64,000 nucleotides of DNA, taken from assembly GCA_002914805.1 (NCBI GenBank), contig JXTB01000187.1:120304-184303 (forward strand), read 5' to 3'. Each line of letters opens with the position of its first letter. Position 1 is the stretch's first letter. This stretch comes from Parasponia andersonii (taxonomy: Eukaryota > Streptophyta > Magnoliopsida > Rosales > Cannabaceae). Position numbers and translations under genes: made by a program. The notes under the pieces are model-generated. The model saw only the letters and a list, made by a program, of their open reading frames with translations, was not told where the DNA came from and ran no database searches. Positions 1 through 12,000 of the stretch are shown one piece after another.

Positions 1-1249
1 GCAACCTAGCGTAAAGAATTTAATTAAATAAATTCTAACATGCAACCTAGCAAAAACCTTATATAAAGCAATGAATCAGTTTTAAGATTGTCACACCAGT
101 TGTAGCATGCAATATATAAGGTTACAAACATTTATAATAAATGTTTTCGATAAATAATGTTACCAAAATATTATGCTCCAACTTTGAGTAGAATTTCGGT
201 AGCACTTCAATACAAAGGATTGTTGACCGTCGAGGGCTGTGTTCCACACAGAGTCCTTAAAACTGATTCGCTCCCTCCACCAGAATGCTTGAGGATTTGC
301 AAGCGTCAGTCTCCCAGGATACAACGACGAAGAGCAGCAGGTGAAGCACCAACACCTCCACTCTACGAACTGGATAGCTTTGAACTCAAACACACTAGAA
401 CTCTAGCTAGAAAAACTGAGGAACTCAAGAACACTTGAGAGAGAATGGCAAAGAGAAGAAGGCTTCTGTTTCTTTTGTTTTTGGTGTGTAGAATGAGGAG
501 GGGAAGCTCACCTTTTATAGTCTCCAAGGAGGGACTTGGTAGCAAAACCAGAAAATTTTTCCATTAATCTCAAAACGTTGGAAAGGTTTCTGTTACTAAC
601 GTTTCATTAAACTGTGTAATAACATCCAAAACGTTCAGTTCATTCTGGTTCATAATGGAAAGGAAAAAAAAAAATTAGGCCACAACAAAAGGTTGGGCTT
701 ACTATGGTCCAAGTTTCAGCCCGACATTCGTGTCCGCAGGTGCGGGCACACACGAGCCCATGCAAATTCAGGCCCAACCCCGAAGATTTGCACCCCCCCT
801 GCGCGCGCCTGAGAGAGCATCTGTGGTTGTTATTCTTACCACCATCACAAAACAAGGTTTTATATAAACCACTTGCACCATGCATTTCCCACCAATGTGG
901 GATTATAATATTTTCCTTTCATTTTCCATTTCAATGGTGTACTTTTGAACAACAATTTCTCATTCATCCGTGCACCATTTTGAGCGTGTGAATATACGAA
1001 ATCAATGTCCTCGCAGAGGAGAACAAGAATTCACTAAGATCTTTCATAAACAAGATGTGGATCCCACTCAATTTTTAGCTTCAAAATGGTCCATGAAAAT
1101 GGGTTTCATAACAAATTTTAATCTTTAAAATCCACTTGGGCTTCCAAGCTCAAGCCAAGCCCAAATTGTTTCCTTAACCCATTTTTCCAATATTAAGTAC
1201 CTTAAAACACTATTTTCGTATTGTTCCTGAGCTGAAATCACATCCAACA
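1..1249 (-). mobile_element. Partial LTR of a Ty1/copia-like retrotransposon
   Basis: Read on the minus strand this begins TGTTGGATGTGATTTCAGC at 1249 and has the layout of an LTR: an AT-rich 5' part, a TATA box (CTATAAAAGG, 511..520), a presumed transcribed leader rich in CTTCTTCTC and TTGAGTTC stretches, then an AT-rich tail that leaves the window at base 1. No coding region of the element lies in the window, so whether this is a 5', 3' or solo LTR cannot be decided. The ORFs that cross it (157..438, 704..991 and antisense ones) show no protein family. The call rests on layout and general likeness to plant LTRs, not on a paired copy. Confidence 0.55.
511..520 (-). promoter_or_regulatory. 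TATA box inside the first LTR
   Basis: CTATAAAAGG on the minus strand, followed downstream by a CT-rich leader-like segment. This is the expected place of the U3/R promoter of the LTR at 1..1249. Confidence 0.4.
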
Positions 1250-1976
1250 GGATGTTATGTTTAACGGCGATTCTAGATGGAAATGACAAAATGGACCTAA
1301 CTGGAACAAAATGATTAAGTTGGGGAGCTAAAAGCTATATATATATATAAAAAAAAAAACAATGGGGACCTATTTAAGACATTGGGCAAAAGTTGGGACC
1401 ACTAGTTATATTATCCCTAATACTCTTTGATGATATGAATTATAAATTGAGAACATTTAATAATTATCATAATTATTTCCGTTCAGAAAGTTTTGAGAGA
1501 GGATGATATTATTGTCTTTAGTTGGGTACGTATTAAGTTGTGAACTGTGACTAAACGGTTTCTTCTGCTCCCCGAAAGTTTTGGCGCCGATATCTGATCT
1601 TCTTTCAAAACCGAAATATACAAGAAAACAAAAAACAAAAACAACAAAAAAAATTCATTACAGACAAAAGATCAAACAGATCAAGAATATTATCCCTGAA
1701 AAATAACAATTTTTATATAATTGATAATGAAAAGAGAGAACCCTGAAATCTTTGAATTGTCCCCAAAAAAAACCACAACAGCGTCCGTAACAACATGCCT
1801 TCGACCTACTCATATTTAGATCGATCAGTTTAGGGGCTTCGCGCATTTTTAATGAATGTATTCATCAAGTGGACATTCATTTTCAATGGCCAAAGCTGGC
1901 GCCATCACCGCCGCCGCCGCCGCCACGGCCCCCGTGACGCTCACATGTACCTCACCTTCCTCCCCCAACACCCCTG
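1250..1976 (+). other. Upstream region and 5' leader of the 5-phosphatase gene
   Basis: No gene is seen. The stretch is AT-rich with CAA/AACAA-rich leader-like sequence at about 1620-1660. Upstream ATGs occur at 1856, 1886 and 1945, all out of frame with the preferred start at 1977. The 1856/1886 frame stays open through the first donor site and could be the true N-terminus if another acceptor is used (see the gene entry). Confidence 0.4.
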
Positions 1977-2975
1977 ATGGCTCTGCAAAGCACGAAAAGA
2001 AAAAGAGGGTAGGTATACCCATATATATATATATATTTTAATTTAAATTTCTGATTTGATTGTTATATTGGCGATATTTTGATTTGTCTATGAAATTAAT
2101 ATTTATAAAAATAATTAAGTTTTTAAATGGGATTGATTAATAGTCTCCTTTTTCATGCTTCTGGATGAATTAAGTCTATCATTCCTAGGCTTTTTGGTTC
2201 CAAGAGAAATGGACGAGAAAGCCCTGATGGAGATGCAGTTGATCATGATCTTGGTGAACTTTTTCTCTTCATATATAATTTGAAGTTATTTCAGTAATAA
2301 TTATTTATTAATTTTTGTGTACTATTAGGTGGTGTTCTTGAAAAAAAAAAACATTTCATATTCGATTAGGTTCTCTTATTATAATAAATTTGTGCTATGT
2401 ATTTATATATAAATTTTTCTTTACAGATCTGGACAAAAAGATTGCATCAAGCCGAAAAGAGTTCGTCCTTCAACCTGCCCCTAATTTCATCAAGAAAAGT
2501 TGTTCAGGTATGCTTTCTATATCTGATTAATGCAATGCTAGCTATCGCATACTTTCATGCCTAGTAATGTGTACATTATATTAATATTATAAAATTCTGT
2601 GACATCACCTAATAAAATATCTTATATATAGTTGTATTAATTAACGGGTCAGTTTGAGATCGAATGATCTATTTAAATTTAATAGGTACATGGCCACGTA
2701 CCAATATTTCAGATAGATCCAGAAATAAGTTTCTCCTTATCTTTACTTTGTGTTTGGGTAGCTTACCGAACAGTAATCTGTTTTGATTTTTTATGCCTAT
2801 ATATATATATATATATAACCTGCAATATTTCAAGGGAAAGAAATTAATGTGAGAAAAATTTTCACATTGACGCTGAGGCCGGCCTAATCATTTGATCAAA
2901 ATGTCAATTAATTTAGCTAGACTTTGGACAACCAAATAAAATAATATTACTTAATTACTCATGTTGTCACTTAAT

Positions 2976-3021
<46 letters not shown>

Positions 3022-6000
3022 GTGTCTACTCCCAGAGAGACAGACAAGTTCGGGCAATATTGAAAGCCTAAACCTCTCGAACTTTGAACGTTCTATGGCG
3101 CCAGCAACAGAGATCAAAGAATTCCGGTACGTTTTAATAAACATATATTACGTACTTATAATCGCAATATATACATAAATTTTTAAATTCACAAGAGGTT
3201 CATATATTAGTACTTTTGATTTTGCTTTTCATTAATACGTTAAATGGCCTTTTAGGATGTTCGTGGCAACATGGAATGTAGGAGGCAAAACACCAAACAA
3301 TGGCCTCAACCTTGAAGATTTCTTGCAAGTAGAGGGCTGGTCAGACATATATGTTTTAGGGTAATGATATAATATATATATATATATATATGATTTTAGT
3401 TTAGATCACTAGTCCAAATTGTTTTTTATAATTTATTAAATATGTCATAATCAGAAAAGGATTAATTTGCGTACTTTTTTGTTTTTTGCCATTTTTTTAA
3501 GGTTTCAAGAAATTGTCCCACTAAGTGCGGGAAATGTTCTTGTGATTGAAGACAATGAGCCCGCAGTCAAATGGCTATCCCTTATAAACCAAGCTCTTAA
3601 TAAACCGAACCATGATTCAGTCTATTCAGATTCAGGGAATAATATTAGCTCCAAAATAGTATTGAATAACATGAACAATAAGTACTCCAATAAGCCCAAT
3701 ACATGCACTAGTAGTAGTACTGGTCTTCACTTTTTCCAAAAGCCTTCTCTCAAAGTCCTCAGCAGAAGTTTAAGACCCGATAGTAGACTTCTCAAGTCTT
3801 GCAACTGCCCCGATAATCGAGACTTTCCGTCGCCGGAGAGAAGGCCGCGGAGACTGAGGAAGCTACTGATTGATCATGATCATGATCATATGAGTAAATT
3901 GGACTCGGAATCCGGTCCGAGATATGGAAGCTGCGTGGATGAATTCTTCTCCATTGCTGAGATACCCTCTTCTCCTTCTTCATCGCCTGCCAACAAGTGT
4001 TATAGACTTATAGCAAGCAAGCAAATGGTGGGGCTTTTCTTATCGGTTTGGGCTCGTAGTGACTTGATCCCACATATTGGCCACCTCAGAGTCTCCTCTG
4101 TAGGAAGGGGAATAATGGGCTGCCTGGGAAATAAGGTATATAAAACAACTACATATTCATGTTAATTCTCAATCCACCTATTGTGATATTGGGATGCAAT
4201 TTTCTAATCGGTATAACTTAAGTGATGATCATATGTACTGGAGTGTTAATGGTTAGACGCATCTGATGGTAACATATCTCAATAATATTGAGTATCTGTC
4301 ACTGACTAAAAAAGAAAGTACTGTTACATAACTTGATTGTAACGGAAACACTATCTGCACGTTACATTGTAATTGATGGTCTGTTCCGAATCTTTTATTC
4401 ACCAAAAAAAAAAAAAAAAAAGTACTTGCATAACTTGATTGTAACAGAAACACTATCTACATGTTACATTGTCATTGCTGCTAATTATAATACAGACATG
4501 TGATTGAAACTGAAATTTAAGGGTAAGTTATTGAAAGAACAATAAGTTCCAAAGTTAGTTTTGGTTGGCATTATTATTATTTTTTTTCTTCTTGCTTATA
4601 TTTGGTCTGTATATGTATATATATTACATATTTGCAGGGATGTATATCGATAAGCATGTCGTTGCACCAAACAAGCTTCTGCTTCGTTTGCAGTCACTTG
4701 GCTTCCGGGGAGAAGGAGGGTGATGAGCTGAGGAGGAATGCTGACGTGACAGAGATTCTTAGAAGCACCCAATTTCCCAAGATTTGCAAGAACCCAAATC
4801 GCCGTGCCCCAGAGGGAATAACTGATCACGAGTATGTTCATTACAGTACTATATCCTTGATTTTCTTTTCTTTTTTCTTTTATAATATTCATTTTTAGCT
4901 GGTTCATGCATATGATTATATATTTTAGTAAAAGATTGTTAATTATATTTTTTACAAACTGCAGCCGAGTAATTTGGCTTGGAGATTTGAATTATCGCGT
5001 GTCTTTGAGCTATGACGAAGCTAGGGTTTTGTTGGAAGACAATGACTGGGATAGACTCTTAAAGAAGGATCAGGTTTGAACTTCCTTTTCAATATATAGA
5101 GACTCCACTATAGTAAACTTGGAACTTTTGTTTTTTTTTTTCCGCTTTTTTTTTTTTTTTGGAAGCAACCTTTAAGAGGGGCTAAGTTACGTGTAAAATA
5201 AGGATATTGGATACGTATTTATAAATATCAGACACTAATAGAGACATATAATATACATGGGTAAGTATAAACGTCACACTAATATTTACATATGAGAGTC
5301 TTGTAGCTTGTGATACACTGCACGAGCCCTTTACTCCAACGTGTGATATTTTTACCGTCGTCACATGTACAATGATTGTTACATATACTGATGTACATAA
5401 CTGACAAGGTAACAATCCTCAAAATATCTCGTCACTTTTAAAGTGACAAGATAAAGAAAAAAAAGAATTCCTTCAATTTATAACTAACAAGAAAGTGTCA
5501 TATGTTGTCAATTTTAAATTAACGAGATAAACTTTTCAAGTTGGTTCAAAATCAATGTGAAAAGTCAAGCTATCAATATTAAAATTCTATTTAAAATTGA
5601 ATTTCTCTCCTAAATTTTTTTGAAAATTTTGATTTCCCTCTCTTGTTTTTTCTTTTATTTATTCTTCTTATACATTTTTTATTTATTCTTCTTATACATT
5701 AAAATTCTATTTAAAATTGAATTTCTCTCCTAAATTTTTTTGAAAATTTTGATTTCCCTCTCTTGTTTTTTCTTTTATTTATTCTTCTTATACATTTTTT
5801 ATTTATTCTTCTTATACATTTTTAGACTCTTTTCTTTACTATGTTTTGTTTTCTCCTTCTCTCTTTCTTCTCTATTCTTTCTCCTCATCCATCATGCATG
5901 TAGAAAGGTAATATCTTTCTATCGTCGTCTTCTTCTTTTTATATGTTCTTTTTTTTTTTCCCCCTACCTTTTCCCTCCTCTCCCACTTCCTCTTCTTTTT

Positions 6001-9000
6001 TGTTTTTTTTCTACTTTTCTCCTCCATATTTCACAAAACTTTACAAATCATATCTTCAACCCGTGTGAGGCTGGATTGTTGGTCAAAACGGAGATATGAA
6101 ATAGTGAGAGGCAATCAGATCTGGCTGGCAACGACTCTAGCAATTTGGAAGAATGTCTCTTTTTTTTTTTTTTCCAATTTTTTGTGATTTTTCACATCGG
6201 TTTAAAATTAACGTTATTGACCTGTCTCATCGGTTAGAAATCAACGAGATAATCCCGACTTACGACGACGGCAAGATGCTCGTCGGTTTCGTGACTTTTA
6301 CATTAAGGATCACGCTACTAAACTTGTGGGATGGTATATTAGTGATCTTTTCTTTTTATGTACACCATCAAGATATCGTGGAATTGTGTTGTCAGTACTT
6401 TATTAAACAAGTAGGTCAAATATACCGTTCACAAACGGAAAAAATAAATAAATAAATGAACCAATATAAAAATACACAGCGGGATTTGTACTGAATTGAG
6501 TGCTGACATACATCTAACTTAATCTTTTGAAGATCACCGTAGAATGGGTAGGCAGAGTCGTGGAAAAAGATCGAACCAAACATTGTCAAAGATGCGTGCA
6601 AATCAGTGCAATACAGCCTATAAAGATATTATGTCATCAAATATTCAGAATGTCGTGGATACGTTCGTTGGAAAGTAAAATAACTTTATTATTTACTCAG
6701 ATACTTTTACAAAAGGAAATTTTCAATTTCATTTTTCAAATTCACTAACTCACTCATTAGAAACTATATTTCTTTCTCTTTTCTCTTAATTCTTAGAAGA
6801 TTTGCTTCTTACTTGATGCTTAGAACTCAAATAGGGAGGGGTATTTATATTGCATGAGAAACAATGAAAACTACACAAATAAACAATTACAAAAATCCTA
6901 AAGCCATACATATTTTCTTCAACACACTTCTAATAATAATCTAAATAATTCACATGTAAAAAACTAATATCTAGTTAACACTAGAAGATTCTAGGTAGAA
7001 GGCTTCTTTAATTTGGACTTGAGTTTTTTTCTTTTATGAGCTTTGTACTTGGGCTAACTCCAACTTATTGGGCCTCATGTTGATGGGCTTAAAACATTTT
7101 TTATGGGCTTAAACAAGTTTATTTTCAACACTTCCTCTTAAACTTGTTTTATAATACCAAGTTAATTTTTTAATCTTGTGAAGTCTTCAAACTTGAGTGA
7201 CTTGGTGAAAATATCAACAATCTGATCATGTGATCTCACATACTCCAATTGTACTTCTTTGTTTGCAACACATTCTTTTATGTAATGATAGCGAGTGTCA
7301 ATATGCTTGCTTCGGTCATGAAAGACTAGATTTTTAACCAAAGTTATTGCTGACTTATTGTCGATACAAATCTCTATTGGCTCTTTTTGAGGCATGTTTA
7401 ACTCTTTCAATAACTTTCTTAGCCAGATTGCATGACCAACACATGACGTAGCAGTTACATACACAGTTTCGCATGTTGAAAGGGTGACAATCGGTTGTTT
7501 TTTAGATACCCAGATGGAGGCAGTTTCTCCTATGAAAAATACAAAACTAGTTGTATTTTTTCGATCATCAGTATCTCCAGCCAATCGCTATCACTGTAAC
7601 CAACGAGTTTGTAATCATTAGAAACTGAATAGAACAAGCCAAGATTGATCGTACCTTTTAGGTAACGGAGAATTCTCTTTACAGCTTTGAAGTGAGTAAT
7701 TGTTAGAGTTTCCATGTAACGACTCACTAGTCCAGTTGCATAGAGAATATAGGGTCTTGTACATGTCAAGTACCGAAGGCATCTAACAAGGCTCTTAAAG
7801 AGTGTTGGATCCACCTTTTCTACTTCATCATCTTTGAATAATTTTATTCTGTACTCTACTGGTGTACTTATCGGCTTGCAATCATCCATATTGAACTTCT
7901 TCAGGATCTCTTTTGTATAACTTTCTTGGGAGATAAAGATGCCTTCTTCCTTTTGCTTGACCTCTATGCCGAGGTAGTATGCCATAAGTCCGATCTTTGT
8001 CATTTCAAACTCATGTGTCATTACTCTCTTGAATTCGTCAAACATCCTTGGATTACTTCCAATGAATATGAGATCATCTATGTACAAGCATACGACCAAA
8101 ATATATCCATCTTTAGTCTTAACATAAAGAGGATGTTCATAAGGGCACTTAATGAATCCATTCTCTTGGAAATATTTGTCAATTCGGCTGTTCTATGCTC
8201 TTGGTGCTTGCTTTAGACTGTAAAGAGCCTTCTTCAGCTTCAAAACCTTATCTTTATACCATTTCATCTCGTAACCCAATGGTTGTTCGATATAGACCTC
8301 TTCTTCAAGAACTCCATTCAGAAATGCGGACTTTACATCCATCTGATGAATCTTCTATTTGTTCTGAGCAGCAAGAGAAATAATTAGTCTTATAGATTTC
8401 AATCATGCAATAGGAGCGGATACCTCGTCGTAGTCAATACTAGCTCTTTGACTATAGCCTTTCGCGACTAGCCTTGCTTTGTATCTTTCTACCTCTTTAT
8501 TGGCATTCTTCTTCACCTTGTACACTCATTTTACACCGATAGCTTTATGACCTTTAGGAAGAGTGGATAGTTCCTAAGTATCATTCTTCTCTATGGCTTT
8601 GACTTCTTCATCCATCGCATTCCTCTATTTTTTATCTTGTGCAGTCTCTTGAAAGTTCACCGATTCAAAATCAACAAATAGACAAAATAGAGTGAGATTT
8701 TCGAGTCTATCAGTCACCTCATATAGATCTTAAAGAATTCTTATACATTCTTCATGCCTCTTAGTTAAGAAAGATGGAGGTGAATCTTCATGAGTGAATG
8801 ATGTTGGTGAGGAAGGTGGAGTAATAGCCTCCTGATGGACGTCTCTTGCTTGCTCTACTGGTGTTTCTATATCTTCAAATTGTGAAAAGAAATTGTACTC
8901 ATTTTTTTGAAAACCAAAGTCCTATTCACCTTCTTTATTGAATATTACATCTCAGCTGATGATTAATTTTCCATTCTAAGGATTGTATAACTTATATCCT

Positions 9001-12000
9001 TTAGAGTTAGTATCGTAGCCGATAAAAATGAACTTTTTGCTTTTAACATCAAGCTTGGTTCTATGTTCGTCTGGCACATGCACATGGGCAATGATTCCAA
9101 AGACTCTCAAGTGGGAGATCCCAGGCTTCCTTCCACTCCATGCTTCTTGTGGTGTCTTTCCCTACACATTTCTTATTAGAGATCTATTGGACAAGTAACC
9201 TGTACATGCAACAGCTTCTGCCCAGAATTCTTTGGGTAATCTCTTACTTTTCAGCATACTTCGAGCTATGTTGAGGATGGTCCATTTTTTCTTTTCTGCC
9301 ACGTCATTTTGTTGAGGGGATCTTGGAACAGTTAAAAGCCGTCGAATTCCATCTGCTTCGTAGAATTTTTGGAACTCTTTTGAAGTGAATTCTCCTCTTC
9401 TATCAAATCTCATGGCTTTGATCTGAAGACTACTTTCCTTCTCTACAGTAGTCTTAAACTTCTTGAAAACTTCAAAGACTTCTGATTTTTGCTTCAAGAA
9501 ATAATCCCAAGTCTTTCTTGAGAAATCATCAATAAAGAACAAGAAGTAATTGCTCTTACCGATAGAACTTAGTTTGATAGAAACACACACATCTCTATGC
9601 ACGAGCTCTAGTGGCTTCTGGGCTCTTGAATTCGACTCTTTTGGAAAGCTTTTCCTGAATTGCTTCCCGAGAAAACATCTTTCAAAAAGTTGATCAGGAT
9701 GATTGATGCATGGCAAGCCTCTCACCATTTCTTTCTTGGACAGTAGCTCTAGTTCTCCAAAGTTGAGATGCCCGAATCTCAAATACCATAGCCATGATGA
9801 ATCCTTATAACATGCTTTCAGACATTTTGCCATATCATTTTGAATGTTTAATAAGAACATTCTATTTCTTGACATAGGCACCTTAGCAATCAAGTTCATG
9901 TTGTTATCTCTTATAGAAAGACTATAATCTTTCAAGTGAATATCATAGTTTTTCTCTAAGAGTTGTCTCAATCTCAAGATGTTTATTTTCATTGTGGGTA
10001 TAAAATAAACATTTGAAATAAATTGATGCCCCCTATTTTTTAAGTAGATAAGAATTTTACCTTTTCCTTTACCGCTACTTTTGAATCATCACCGAAAAAA
10101 ACACTCCCACTGATTGATTCATCAAGCTTTATAAATATTGATCGATGCCCACACATATGATTGCTAGCACCGGTGTCAAGATACCATGTATTATCTTGTC
10201 CTCCATTATTGTCTTTATATACTAGTAGTATGGCGCCATTTTCTTCTCTTTTCTCTTCAATATAATTGACTTCCTCTTCAATTCTGCTATTGGATGCTCT
10301 ACACTCTCTAGTATAATGTCCAAACTTGTGACAATTGAAACATTCAACTTGAGACTTCTCAGGCCTTGAGTTCATTCGACCTCTACTACGACCTCTTGTA
10401 GAGCTTTCTCCTCTTTCGAAATTATTGATATGATAATTGTAGTTGTTGGAATTCTAACCTCATCCACGACCTCGACTTGTACCACATCCTTGTCCTCGGG
10501 CTTGTCTTCTACCACGGCCACGTTGACTTCTTTCGCTATATTGGCTATCTTCTTTCTCTGTAAGTTATATCTTAAGAAGCTGCTCCTTTAAATTTGGCTT
10601 CTTTTTTTTCTTTTTCTCGTGAGCTTGTAAAGAACCCAAGAGTTGTTCTATCGTCATGACTCTCAAATCTTTAGTTTCTTCGATGACAGTAACAATATTT
10701 TCGAACTTTAGATCTAATGATCGAAGAATCTTTTCCATGATTGTAATATTTACAAGTTTCACACCATTTCGCTTCATTTGATTCAAAATGGTTAAAACTC
10801 TAGAAAAGTAGTCAGAAACTGACTCAGTCTCTGTCATGTGTAATAAATCAAACTCTCCTCTTAGAGTTTGAAGGCGGACCTTTTTGACCTTTTCTTCTCC
10901 CTCGTATAAAATTTGACGTTTCTCCCATGCTTCCTTAGCGGAGGTTGCACTTGAGAGTTTTTCAAACCTGTCGTCCTCTAAGGCCTGGTAGATGAGGAAG
11001 AGAGTTTTTTTGTCTCTCTTTCTTGAATCTTATAAACTATCCTTCTGTGTTGAAGATAGTGTTGCCTTATCTCTTGGTTCTTTGTAGTCTTTCTCTATTA
11101 GTTTCCAAACATCATATGCTCCAAGGAGGACTTTCATTTTGATAGTCCAATTATCAAAGTTATTACCTTGAAGTGGTGGAACTTGAAAAGATGCTAAACT
11201 ACTGGTAGCCATAACTCTTAACAGAGTAAACTTTTAGAAATTTTGACTACACAGATTGATCCAGAATGTCGAAACCTTAAGATTGACTTATATATCAACT
11301 GGTCAAAGTTAACGCTCGGTCAACGGTCAATGCTGATCAACAGTCGGGACAACGACGCGGTCAACGGCTCTGACGGCGTAGTCAACGGCGCAATCCAATG
11401 GCTCTGATGGCTTGGTCAACAGCTCTAATGGCTCGATCAACGGCTATGACGGCTTAGTCAAATGGCTCTGAGTCGGCTTAACTCAGTGAGTTGACGCAGT
11501 TATAATAGCAAATTTTCATCAACTCATTCAGAGTCGTTCGGACTCCGATTGGGCTGATTTTTACAGCAGTGTTTTCGTCTCGTCGAGCTCTTCGATTTGA
11601 TATGTAATAGTAGTATATTTGCAGCAAATAAATAATACTCTCAGTCTCAAGAATTCTTTTTGATATGGAAGATCAGTCAAAACTGCAACTACAGAGCATG
11701 CTTAGAATTTCATGAGAACTCATAACTTCGCTTTAATACCACTTTGTTGGAAAGTAAAACAAACTTTATTATTTACTCAAATACTTTTACAAGAGAAAAT
11801 TCTCAATTTCACTCTTCAAGTTCACTCACTCACTCACTAAAATCTATGCTTCTTTCTCTCTTCTCTTCACTCTTAGAAGCTTTGCTTCTTACTTGATGCT
11901 TAGAACTCAAATAGGAAAGGGTATTTATACTATATGAGAAACAATGAGAACCACACAAATAAACAATTACAAAAATCCTTAAGTCATACATATTTTCTTC

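Noticed and set aside
704..991. 95-aa ORF near the window start
   Set aside because: Crosses the partial LTR at 1..1249 in antisense; no family and no supporting context.
5740..6099. 119-aa Phe/Leu-rich ORF in intron 8
   Set aside because: Product of T-rich sequence and the 120-bp duplication; low complexity, no homology visible.
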